DNA of 20,942 bases from Flavobacteriales bacterium (GTDB taxonomy: Bacteria > Bacteroidota > Bacteroidia > Flavobacteriales_F > PHOS-HE28). How positions within the stretch are numbered: the stretch's first letter is position 1; every line of letters begins with the position of its first letter. A program made the translations under genes and the position numbers. This document shows positions 1 through 7,251 of this stretch, one piece after another. The DNA lies in contig JADZGG010000103.1 of the NCBI GenBank assembly GCA_020854015.1, positions 1 to 20,942 on the forward strand, read 5' to 3'. Under the pieces are notes generated by a model. The model had not been told where the DNA came from. It saw only the letters and a program-made list of their open reading frames with translations, and ran no database searches.

Positions 1-127
1 GATGTGGACGAGTCCGTGCGTGCGACCGGCATGGGTGCGATGAGGACCGCGCGGCTATTTTCGCCAGCACCATCCTTGTCCAGCTCCGGGAAGGAGGGCA
101 TTCACGATCGAACGAACGAAGCCGAAC
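1..127. other. Intergenic leader upstream of the DUF1254 gene
   Basis: No convincing gene is seen here; an open frame running from base 4 to 483 is a shadow of the DUF1254 gene. The one possible signal is TATTTTCG at 56-63, one mismatch from the Bacteroidota -7 box TAnnTTTG. It would leave a leader of roughly 55-60 bases before the ATG at 128. No matching -33 TTG is obvious, so promoter function is inference. Confidence 0.3.
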
Positions 128-1534
128 ATGAGGAACAACATACTTGCCTTGATCTGCGGTTCGACCCTGCTGTGCCAATGTCCGGCCATGGCACAGGAAC
201 AGGCGAAGGTCGACCAATGGAAAGAGGACCAGGCTTACACACTGGGCCTTCAGGCCTACCAGTTCAGCTTCCCTTGGTTGTACCTCACCAAGTTGCGTTA
301 TGCATGGATGGTGATGCCGCCGAAGAACCCCACATCGCCGCGCATGGCTTACAACCAATGGTGGCATGCCCGCGACATCATCACCTCCGACTACCGGGAT
401 GGCGGAGCGCCCAACAACGACAACCTCTACTCGGTGGCCTGGCTGGATGTGAGCAAGGAGCCCGTGATCTTAAGCCATGGTGATATCGCGGACCGCTTCT
501 TCACGTTCCAGATCGCATCGTTCACGTCGGACAATTTCGCCTATGTGGGACTGCGCACCACGGGGCCCAAGGCAGGTCATTTCGCCATCACCGGACCCGA
601 CTGGAAGGGCATCCTGCCCGAGGGCGTCACACGCCTGGAAGCGTCACCCACAGGCCACGTCCTCATCTTCGGGCGCACGGCGTTGAAGGGCGCCGCTGAT
701 CTGCCCGCTGCGCACAAGGTGCAGGACACTTACAAGTTGACCCCGCTCTCTCAATGGGGTAGGAGCGAGGTCGTGGTTCCCGAGGACCGCAATGCACCAC
801 CGCCCTTCGATCCGCGTACGGACCCGCTCGCTGATTGGCGCACCATCAACCGGGCGATGGTCCAGGATCCACCCCTGGCGCAGCATGCCGCGCTTGTGGA
901 CATGTTCAAGACGATCGGTGTGGGCCCGGGCATCAACGTGGACGCGCTGGATGAGGCCACCAAGCGAGGCCTTGCGCGTGCGGCCAAGGATGGTATGGCG
1001 CGCATGGAGGCCATCCTCACCACCGGTGGAGGCATACCGAAGGTGAACGGCTGGAGCGTTCCTCCACCCACCATGGGCCGCGCCATGATCAACAACGACC
1101 TCAATACCCTTGTCCTGCAATGTCTGGGTGGCATCCTGTCACACGATCCGGAGGAAGCCATGTACTTCAACACGCATGCGGACAAGGAGGGTCTTCCGTT
1201 GAACGGAGCGAAAGCGTACACACTTCACTTCGCACCTGGCGCCTTGCCGGATGTGCGCTACTTCTGGTCCCTGACCATGTATGACCTCACCAACAACCTG
1301 GTGAAGAACCCCATTGATCGGTGGGCCATCGGTTCGTTGGCCAAGCCCTACACGCTGGACAAGGATGGCGGATTGACCTTGTACATCCAGCATGCGTCGC
1401 CCGGCAAAGGCAAAGAGACGAACTGGTTGCCCGCACCCGAAGGCGAGTTCTGGCTGGTGTTCCGCACCTACGGTCCGGGTCCGGCCTTGATCGATGGTTC
1501 CTGGCACATGCCTCCCTTGGAACAACGGAATTGA
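128..1534 (+). CDS. DUF1254/DUF1214 domain exported protein
   Basis: A 468-residue protein with an N-terminal signal peptide (about residues 1-22, ending AMAQ), so it is probably periplasmic or outer-membrane associated. The N-terminal half resembles DUF1254 (aromatic-rich YQFSFPWLYL region, then NNDNLYS and VAWLDVSKEPVIL). The C-terminal half resembles DUF1214 (NDLNTLVLQCLGG, YTLHF, FWSLTMYD, and the closing FWLVFRTYGP). Both domains together at this length are the usual architecture. Members of this family have no settled biochemical role, so none is assigned. The ATG at 128 places the signal peptide directly at the N-terminus. It lies 39 bp upstream of the next gene on the same strand and may be co-transcribed with it. 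Confidence 0.9.
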   Translation: MRNNILALICGSTLLCQCPAMAQEQAKVDQWKEDQAYTLGLQAYQFSFPWLYLTKLRYAWMVMPPKNPTSPRMAYNQWWHARDIITSDYRDGGAPNNDNLYSVAWLDVSKEPVILSHGDIADRFFTFQIASFTSDNFAYVGLRTTGPKAGHFAITGPDWKGILPEGVTRLEASPTGHVLIFGRTALKGAADLPAAHKVQDTYKLTPLSQWGRSEVVVPEDRNAPPPFDPRTDPLADWRTINRAMVQDPPLAQHAALVDMFKTIGVGPGINVDALDEATKRGLARAAKDGMARMEAILTTGGGIPKVNGWSVPPPTMGRAMINNDLNTLVLQCLGGILSHDPEEAMYFNTHADKEGLPLNGAKAYTLHFAPGALPDVRYFWSLTMYDLTNNLVKNPIDRWAIGSLAKPYTLDKDGGLTLYIQHASPGKGKETNWLPAPEGEFWLVFRTYGPGPALIDGSWHMPPLEQRN

Positions 1535-1573
1535 ACGATCTGCGGGGCGATCTGACCATTCGGCCCCTTCCCC

Positions 1574-1918
1574 ATGCCCACCGTTTACACCGTCTATGTG
1601 ATCGAGCTGAGCCGGAAGGTCTTCACCGAGGATCGGAAGTTCCGCGAAGCGAATCCCCAGTACAACGGTGTGCTGGAATGCCTCTATGTCGGGCAGACGA
1701 GCAAGAGCCCGCAGGAGCGGTTCCAGCAACACAGGACCGGCCACCGCAACGCAAAAGGGCAGAAGCTGTCCGCTGCCATCGTGGAGAAGTACGGTCGCTA
1801 CCTGAGGCCCAGCCTCTACCAGCACATCGGCCCGTTGAGCCGTGCAGAAGCCTTGGAAGTGGAGAAGGGCCTCGCGTTGGAGCTGCGGCGCAAAGGGTAT
1901 GCGGTGTGGTTCAATTGA
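1574..1918 (+). CDS. Small GIY-YIG-like protein, possible nuclease
   Basis: A 114-residue cytoplasmic protein with no signal peptide. VYTVYVIEL at residues 4-11 and CLYVGQT at 36-42 resemble the two short strands that define the GIY-YIG fold, here in the variant form VYV...YVG. They are followed by PQERFQQH (R49, H53), where the family carries its conserved Arg, and a Glu-rich helix (E92-E103) that could supply the metal-binding Glu. The two signature strands are separated by about 25 residues, longer than usual. GIY-YIG domains cut DNA, but with this divergence an active nuclease is only inferred. The start at 1574 sits in a pyrimidine-rich leader 39 bp after the DUF1254 gene. It converges with the PD-(D/E)XK-like gene downstream. 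Confidence 0.6.
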   Translation: MPTVYTVYVIELSRKVFTEDRKFREANPQYNGVLECLYVGQTSKSPQERFQQHRTGHRNAKGQKLSAAIVEKYGRYLRPSLYQHIGPLSRAEALEVEKGLALELRRKGYAVWFN

Positions 1919-1969
1919 AGACCCGTGCAGCTCGGCCTCGTTCCCTTCACCAACGCTTTGCTCGAACAC

Positions 1970-2536
1970 TCACTCCTCCACGAACGATCCGGGCGCATGC
2001 CGCATCCTCCGCAACTCCTCCCAATAGCGGTGATGCATCTTACGCGCCAAGGCCAGTAGGTCCTCCTGGGCGATGCGTTCGGTATGCAACTGGATCGGTC
2101 GCCGCTCCTCGAACACGCGGCCTTCCTCATCCACCGTGTACACACCGGCATAGGTTGGTATGGCGATGCGCGGCTCCGTGCGGTACACGGCGCAGGGCAT
2201 GGCGAAGCAGAAGTAGTTCGGTCGCCGGCAGAGCTGAGCCCCCTGTTGTCGGCGCCTGTGCTCATGCGCTTCGTTCGGCGTGAGCGAACGGCCGCTCGTC
2301 TTCACGAAGAAGGAGCCGTTCATGAGCATGCCCTGGCTGTGCTTGGGCTTGCGCAGGTCCTGCTTCAGGTCGGCGCGGCTGCATTTGATCTCCACTTCGC
2401 ACACATGACCTTCGGGTGTTACGGTGAGCAGGTCGCTCTCCCATGCATAGAGCAGCGCGTTGGGTGTGATCCACTCATGGCGCAGGCCCGCGGCGAACAA
2501 GCGCATGTGCCAGGCGATGTCGGTGGCGGTGAGCAT
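1970..2536 (-). CDS. PD-(D/E)XK-like nuclease-family protein
   Basis: A 188-residue cytoplasmic protein. WESDLLTV (E33, D35) followed by EVEIKCSRADLKQDLRKPKH (E49, K51) fits the D...ExK pattern of PD-(D/E)XK nucleases. It resembles small phage-type and MmcB-like proteins that carry the same E-x-K-x-SRADL signature. A Cys/Arg-rich middle (RRRQQGAQLCRRPNYFCF) and a basic helical C-terminus follow. The ATG at 2536 was chosen because the homologous part begins just after it. The frame stays open further upstream, but that extension would run antisense through the signal-peptide gene on the other strand. It is divergent from that gene with a 79 bp gap. On the minus strand CAACTTCG (2548-2541), a weak -7-like sequence, lies just before the ATG. 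Substrate and role are unknown. Confidence 0.7.
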   Translation of the reverse strand: MLTATDIAWHMRLFAAGLRHEWITPNALLYAWESDLLTVTPEGHVCEVEIKCSRADLKQDLRKPKHSQGMLMNGSFFVKTSGRSLTPNEAHEHRRRQQGAQLCRRPNYFCFAMPCAVYRTEPRIAIPTYAGVYTVDEEGRVFEERRPIQLHTERIAQEDLLALARKMHHRYWEELRRMRHAPGSFVEE

Positions 2537-2615
2537 GGTGCGAAGTTGCAACACGAAGACGACGGGGCCGCCATGGAGCGAACGACGGTCGGTACGGTCT
2601 TTGCCGGCCGCGAGC

Positions 2616-3698
2616 ATGCCTCGGACACTGCACGGGATCCATCTGCTGCTCACCCTATGCTCTGCCACCGTGCTTTGCGCCCAGGGGACCACCCAGTTGC
2701 CTCGTTGGCGCTGGCCGATCCAGGAGCGGGCGGTGGAGCCACGCATCATCGCCCACGGCGCGCTCACCTTCCAAGGGCCCAAGCTCGTATCCAATGAACT
2801 TGACCATGCCGCCGGCGTTCCCTGGTTCGGATTCGAGGTCGGAACGGGCGCTTCCTTCACCGTGCACGATCGATGGGGGTTTGATGTACAAGGCGACTTT
2901 TCCTACCAGAGCAACATGTTGTGGGTGGATACTGTGTGCTTCCCCGTCTTCCTTCCGAACCTCCGCACGGAATTCCGGGCCTGGCGGCTGCTGCCTTGGC
3001 TGAATTGGGATGAAGGGGAGCTGAAGATCTCCATGGCGGCCGGCTGGGACTTCCAAAGCGGTGGTGAGAAGAGCCGGGACGATGATCAATACCACACCAC
3101 GACCCGTTTCGATGCGCTGACACGGGCGTTCATCGCACCCGAGCTGGGCCTGTGGTACTACGATGATGTGCTGGACCGTCACGAATTCGCTGTGCGATGG
3201 GTGCACCACTTGGACCGCACACCGGCTTTCACCAGCACCGTAACGAGCCCGGCCGGCGCCGCGACCTTCAGTGGTTCACAGGACCAGATGGCCTTCATAT
3301 ACCGCTACCACTTCGGCATGCCCAAGCGCGTTCCACAAGGTCCATGGTCCTCCACACAATACGATGACCGCACCACCGACACGTTGGTTACGCTCTCCAC
3401 GCGTCGCAGCGGTGTGCCGCTGGTGTTGTGGGATGATGCCGAGCACGACGGTGATACGATCAGTGTGCTCCTGAACGGTCAGGTGGTATTGGACCACTAC
3501 GAGCTCAGCCCGAAGCACCACCGCATCTACCTGCCTCTGAACTGGGGCGACAATACCGTGCTGGTGGTGGCGCATAACCTGGGCCGTGTGCCGCCGAACA
3601 CAGCGCGTGCATACATCCGCACGGGTCATGGCCGCGTGCGCCTGTTGGTGAAGACCGCCACTGACCGCAATGCGGCCGTGAAGGTGCGGTACCATTAA
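2616..3698 (+). CDS. Exported protein with probable beta-barrel and C-terminal beta-sandwich
   Basis: A 360-residue protein with a clear signal peptide (MPRTLHGIHLLLTLCSATVLCAQ), which decides the start at 2616 over upstream in-frame ATGs that lack one. Residues from about 45 to 240 alternate aromatic and polar residues in strand-like blocks (FGFEVGTGASFTV, WGFDVQGDFSYQSN, FAVRWVHHL, MAFIYRYHFG), suggesting an outer-membrane barrel. The C-terminal stretch from about residue 255 is a separate domain (DGDTISVLLNGQVVLDHYEL, NTVLVVAHNLGRVPPNTA, then a final basic strand). It resembles a beta-sandwich module found at the C-terminus of many Bacteroidota surface proteins. No named family was recognised with certainty. 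A run of eight G follows directly after the stop. Confidence 0.75.
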   Translation: MPRTLHGIHLLLTLCSATVLCAQGTTQLPRWRWPIQERAVEPRIIAHGALTFQGPKLVSNELDHAAGVPWFGFEVGTGASFTVHDRWGFDVQGDFSYQSNMLWVDTVCFPVFLPNLRTEFRAWRLLPWLNWDEGELKISMAAGWDFQSGGEKSRDDDQYHTTTRFDALTRAFIAPELGLWYYDDVLDRHEFAVRWVHHLDRTPAFTSTVTSPAGAATFSGSQDQMAFIYRYHFGMPKRVPQGPWSSTQYDDRTTDTLVTLSTRRSGVPLVLWDDAEHDGDTISVLLNGQVVLDHYELSPKHHRIYLPLNWGDNTVLVVAHNLGRVPPNTARAYIRTGHGRVRLLVKTATDRNAAVKVRYH

Positions 3699-3781
3699 GG
3701 GGGGGGCCATTGCCGTCAGGGACCGGCCCATGCCCCAAGCGCAGGCTGCACGCTCATCATCGGCACGCCTGCATGGCGTCG

Positions 3782-3789
3782 TACCTTTC
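3782..3789 (+). promoter_or_regulatory. Possible -7 promoter box TACCTTTC
   Basis: This differs from the Bacteroidota -7 consensus TAnnTTTG only in the last base and lies 22 bases before the start codon at 3812, a plausible distance. No TTG element is seen at the expected distance upstream, so this is a weak call. Confidence 0.3.
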
Positions 3790-3811
3790 CATCAACGTTG
3801 ACCCCTGTTCC

Positions 3812-4153
3812 ATGCGGATGCGCGAACCCCTCCTATGGATATCGGCCGTGTTGTTGAGCGTTTCGGCCACTGCACAAGTGCCGGTGTCCGAGCCGAGCCC
3901 AGCGCAACTTCAGCAGTGCCTGTTGCGAACACCTGCCGACACGTGGGCCACGTTGAAATTGACCTCGGACCAACTGCGCCGGATGGGCTACGTGCAGGAA
4001 GCCTGCCGGGAGGAATGCGAGGCCACCGGTGCGAAGAAGGAAGATGGTGCCATCAGCAACGCCGACGGTAGCACGGTACTCTCGGAGGTGAAGAACATCC
4101 TGACGGAGGAGCAATATGCGGCTTGGGTGACCACATGCGGCTCGAAGCCCTAG
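3812..4153 (+). CDS. Small exported protein of unknown function
   Basis: A 113-residue protein beginning with a signal peptide (MRMREPLLWISAVLLSVSATAQ), which supports the ATG at 3812; the ATG at 3818 would serve almost as well. The mature part of about 90 residues is mostly helical: LTSDQLRRMGYVQEACREEC, a short loop, then SEVKNILTEEQYAAWVTTC. The pattern of a L-T-x-(D/E)-Q helix repeated near both ends, the second as LTEEQYAAW, recalls the periplasmic Spy/CpxP-like and related small LTxxQ-type proteins of Bacteroidota, but the similarity is too slight for assignment. Four cysteines remain in the mature protein and could form disulfides. It ends 68 bp from the convergent delta-60 gene. Confidence 0.65.
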   Translation: MRMREPLLWISAVLLSVSATAQVPVSEPSPAQLQQCLLRTPADTWATLKLTSDQLRRMGYVQEACREECEATGAKKEDGAISNADGSTVLSEVKNILTEEQYAAWVTTCGSKP

Positions 4154-4221
4154 TCGTCAACCCGATCGCCCTGCGTGTTCGCCCTCTCGACCCACCGCGG
4201 ATCAGGACCGAACTCGGACCG

Positions 4222-5676
4222 TCATTCCAGGATCACCTTCGCTGTAACGCGCTGATCTCCCTGCGTAAGGCTCACGAGGTACAGGCCGCTATGCAGAGCC
4301 ACTTGAAGTGGGATGAGCGCCGCCTCGTTCAGACGCAAACGTTCGGTGTGCACAAGCTGACCATTGGGTCCATGCAATTGCAACACGGCATCGCCCGTGC
4401 CGCCGAACGTGGTCTGCAGGAACAAGCCACCGGTGTTCGGGTCCTGTAGCACGCTCAAAGTGCTTGCATCATTCATCTCCTCCAGGCCATTGGCGTTGCC
4501 ATCCAACAAGCGCACGATCTGGTGGAATTGCGTTTCCGTATCCACCGTTTCGAAATGGCCGCCGACTAGGATCTTGCTGTCCGGCTGTACCGCGAGCGTA
4601 TGCACATAGCCGGTGGTCTGTGTGCCGGGACCGACGCCGAGACCGATGCCGAAGCCCGCGTCACGCGTACCGTCGGGCAGCACGCGCACCAGGCGTTCGG
4701 GGCCGGGTACCATGTTGGCATACTCCGTTGCGGTGAACTCGCCACCCACCAGGATCTTGCCATCGGCCTGAACTGCGAGGGCTCGGACCACTGAGTACGC
4801 GTACAAGGGTGAGGTGAAGCCGGGGTCGTGCGTGCCGTCCAGGTTCAGCCGTTCCACCGCGCTGCGGGCTTGTCCGTCGTGGTATTGGAAGTAACCCCCT
4901 GCCAGGATCTTGCCATCGGGCTGGCGTGCAAGCGAGCGTACGATGCCACCTCCACCGACCAAGCCCGGATCGTTGTCCATCGAGGGGTCGATAGGGCCTT
5001 GAGGGCTAAGTAGGGCGATGTGTCCGCTGGGGCTGCCGTTGTACATGGTGAACTGTCCGCCCACCACCACACGCATGTCCGGCAGCACCAGGATATCGTG
5101 TACGTTGTGATCGAAGCCGGTACCCACGACGAAGGTGCTGTCGACCGAGCCATTGTCGTTGAACTGAACGATGTGCGGGCGGCTCTCACCACTGCAGATG
5201 AAGAACTCGCCACCGGCCAGCACCTTGTGGTTGTCGTGGAGCTCAATGGCCCAGACGGCTCCGTTGATGGAGTTGGGCTGCACGGTGAACGTGTTGTCCA
5301 ATGTGCCATCGGCCAGCAAACGGGCGATGAAGTAGCTGGTGCCGCCGTTGTAGGTGAGGAAATTACCGGCAATGAGGATGCGTCCGTCCGGCATGAGCAC
5401 CATGTCCTCCACCGCATTGCCAGGCCCCGCACCGTTGGGGTTGAACGTGGGGTCGATGGTGCCGTCGTTGTTCAGCCGCACCAGGTGGTCGTGTCCGCTG
5501 CCCGCGTAGTTCTGGAAGAAACCGCCGACGAGGATCTTGCCGTCAGGTTGCACCAGGACATTGTTCACCACCACGGCTGGATCGTCGACCAGAAAACCAT
5601 AGTCGATGATGGGCACTTGAGCCAGCGTGGTCGAGGAGAGGGCGAGGAGGGCGGGGAAGAGGAGAGCGTGCTTCAT
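4222..5676 (-). CDS. Delta-60 repeat propeller protein with type IX secretion tail
   Basis: A 484-residue protein with a signal peptide (MKHALLFPALLALSSTTLAQ). Seven repeats carry the delta-60/DUF5122 core (P-D-G-K-I-L-V-G-G-x-F), in order QPDGKILVGGFF, MPDGRILIAGNF, HDNHKVLAGGEF, LPDMRVVVGGQF, QPDGKILAGGYF, QADGKILVGGEF and QPDSKILVGGHF. Each is followed by a hydrophobic strand and an LxxDGTxDxxF-like motif. Seven copies fit a closed seven-bladed propeller. The last 80 residues form a type IX (Por) sorting domain: a Pro-Asn-x-Gly strand, LQLHGPNGQLVHTERL, and SGLYLVSLTQGDQRVTAKVIL. It should be exported through the outer membrane and attached to the cell surface or released. Ligand or role is unknown. 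It stands alone between convergent and divergent neighbours. Confidence 0.9.
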   Translation of the reverse strand: MKHALLFPALLALSSTTLAQVPIIDYGFLVDDPAVVVNNVLVQPDGKILVGGFFQNYAGSGHDHLVRLNNDGTIDPTFNPNGAGPGNAVEDMVLMPDGRILIAGNFLTYNGGTSYFIARLLADGTLDNTFTVQPNSINGAVWAIELHDNHKVLAGGEFFICSGESRPHIVQFNDNGSVDSTFVVGTGFDHNVHDILVLPDMRVVVGGQFTMYNGSPSGHIALLSPQGPIDPSMDNDPGLVGGGGIVRSLARQPDGKILAGGYFQYHDGQARSAVERLNLDGTHDPGFTSPLYAYSVVRALAVQADGKILVGGEFTATEYANMVPGPERLVRVLPDGTRDAGFGIGLGVGPGTQTTGYVHTLAVQPDSKILVGGHFETVDTETQFHQIVRLLDGNANGLEEMNDASTLSVLQDPNTGGLFLQTTFGGTGDAVLQLHGPNGQLVHTERLRLNEAALIPLQVALHSGLYLVSLTQGDQRVTAKVILE

Positions 5677-5881
5677 GGGTGGTCTTTGCTGTGGGGATGA
5701 CGGATGTAGCCTGCGTCAGGTTGCTCGCATGGGGGGGCGAAGCGCATCAGCTACCCACGCACTGCCTGATGAAGATCAGTTCGCCGCGCCCGTGATGCTC
5801 GACCTTCGCCGCGCCCATCGCATTCGACGTTTCATTCTGAAGCGGACAACACCGAACTTCACCCGATCGCATCCCCCAACC

Positions 5882-6328
5882 ATGAAGAAGATCCTCTACA
5901 TCGCCATGGACGACGTGCTCGCCGACCTGGCCCATGCCATTGAACACGTGCCCCGGTCGGTCCGGTCGGAATTTGCCGCGAATCCCGACGAGATACCCGG
6001 GATCTTCGAAGGCCTGAAGCCGATGCCTGGTGCGCTCGATGCCTTCCGCCAGCTGAGCAGTGCATACCATACGTACATCCTGAGCACTGCGCCCTGGAAG
6101 AACCCCGGTGCCTGGCAGCACAAGTTGGATTGGGTGCAACAGCACCTCGGTGATGTCGGCTACAAGCGCTTGATCATCTCGCCCACCAAGCACCTCAACA
6201 AGGGTGACTTCCTGATCGATGCGCATCCCAACAACGGTGCACTGCCCTTCGAAGGCGAGTGGATCCAGTTCGGCACCACACGATACCCTGATTGGGCCGC
6301 CGTCCTGAAGCGACTGCTGCCAGCCTAG
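5882..6328 (+). CDS. 5'(3')-deoxyribonucleotidase homologue, probably catalytically dead
   Basis: A 148-residue HAD-superfamily protein of the NT5C/deoxyribonucleotidase family, whose active members dephosphorylate deoxynucleoside monophosphates. The order of motifs is normal: ILYIAMDDVLADL (residues 4-16), IFEGLKPMPGALDAF (41-55), YILSTAPWKNP (65-75, motif II), SPTKHLNKGDFLIDAHPNNGA (100-120, motifs III and IV), and FEGEWIQFGT (123-132). In motif I the nucleophilic Asp of the family DxDxV pattern is Ala8 (codon GCC), with Asp10 kept. In motif IV the usual DD pair is Asp113-Ala114. These two changes should remove phosphatase activity and weaken magnesium binding. The start at 5882 fits family length. 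The ChaN-like gene follows after 43 bp on the same strand. Confidence 0.85.
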   Translation: MKKILYIAMDDVLADLAHAIEHVPRSVRSEFAANPDEIPGIFEGLKPMPGALDAFRQLSSAYHTYILSTAPWKNPGAWQHKLDWVQQHLGDVGYKRLIISPTKHLNKGDFLIDAHPNNGALPFEGEWIQFGTTRYPDWAAVLKRLLPA

Positions 6329-6371
6329 TGTTCATTCGCCCCCCGTCCCACTCTCCATCCTACGTTAGCTG

Positions 6372-7244
6372 ATGCATGGTCATTCACGTTTCGAACGCAA
6401 GGCGCTGGTGCTCCTTTGCGTGATGCTCGCCGCGTTCGCCCAAGCACAGGTGCGACCGGCATACACGCTTTTCGACGGCACGGGAAAGAAGCTCACGGAG
6501 AAGCAGATGGTCCGGATCGTCAGCGATGGCGAGGTGATCCTCTTCGGTGAATTGCATAACAACCCGATAGCACATTGGCTGGAGATGGTGGTGATGCGGG
6601 AACTGGCTGCGAAGGGGCCTTTGGTGGTCGGTACCGAAATGGTCGAAGCGGATGACCAACGTGCAGTGGACCGATACCTGCGCAATGAGGTCGATGCGGA
6701 AGGCTTGGATACGCTGGCCAGCTTATGGCCCAACCACAAGACCGATTATGCGCCTTTGCTCGAATTCGCGAAGGAGAAGGGGATACCCGTTGTGGCCTCG
6801 AACGTGCCGCGCCGTTATGCCCGAGCGGTCAGCAAGGGCGGCTTCGAAGCGCTCGACACGGTGCCGCTCAACGAACGCGGTTGGATCGCACCGCTGCCGA
6901 TCGCCTTCGATCCGGAGCTTCCCGGCTATGTGAAGATGCTGACCATGATGGGTGATCACGGCGGTCCCAACACGGTGAAAGCGCAAGCGCTGAAGGATGC
7001 CACCATGGCGCACTTCATCGCGGCCAACACGAAGCCAGGTGGACGCTTCCTCCACTTCAATGGCAGCTACCACTCGGACTTCCACGAAGCCATCGGTTGG
7101 TACCTTAGGCGTGCCCGACCGGAGCTGAAGCAGGTCACGATCGCCACAGTATCGCAGGAGGACTTGGGCGCACTGTCGAAGGAGCACATTGACAAGGCGG
7201 ACATCATCATCTGTGTGGACGCCTTGATGCCCAGTTCATACTGA
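6372..7244 (+). CDS. ChaN-like haem-binding-family exported protein
   Basis: A 290-residue protein with an N-terminal signal peptide (about residues 1-26, hydrophobic ALVLLCVMLAAFAQAQ). There is no lipobox Cys at the cleavage point, so unlike lipoprotein ChaN it is probably soluble in the periplasm. The remainder matches the ChaN/DUF399 domain: VILFGELHNNPIAHWLEM (55-72, conserved GExH), VVGTEMVEADDQ (85-96), PVVASNVPRRYAR (139-151), and NGSYHSDFHEAIGWYL (230-245). Characterised ChaN binds haem and is linked to iron uptake; that role is inferred here because no iron-uptake gene lies next to it. The ATG at 6372 puts the signal peptide at the N-terminus. It ends 7 bp from the convergent AsmA-like gene. 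Confidence 0.88.
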   Translation: MHGHSRFERKALVLLCVMLAAFAQAQVRPAYTLFDGTGKKLTEKQMVRIVSDGEVILFGELHNNPIAHWLEMVVMRELAAKGPLVVGTEMVEADDQRAVDRYLRNEVDAEGLDTLASLWPNHKTDYAPLLEFAKEKGIPVVASNVPRRYARAVSKGGFEALDTVPLNERGWIAPLPIAFDPELPGYVKMLTMMGDHGGPNTVKAQALKDATMAHFIAANTKPGGRFLHFNGSYHSDFHEAIGWYLRRARPELKQVTIATVSQEDLGALSKEHIDKADIIICVDALMPSSY

Positions 7245-7251
7245 GCTGCCC

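Noticed and set aside
1321..2283. Plus-strand open frame of 320 codons spanning three real genes
   Set aside because: It crosses the end of DUF1254, all of the GIY-YIG-like gene and the nuclease gene in a different frame, with no recognisable product.
3699..3706. Run of eight G as a possible phase-variation tract
   Set aside because: It lies after the stop codon of one gene and 105 bases before the next start, so slippage would not alter a protein. It may only be a sequencing-risk site.
5020..5700. Plus-strand open frame of 226 codons opposite the delta-60 gene
   Set aside because: It is a mirror of the repetitive delta-60 gene; the repeats in it only reflect the repeats on the coding strand.
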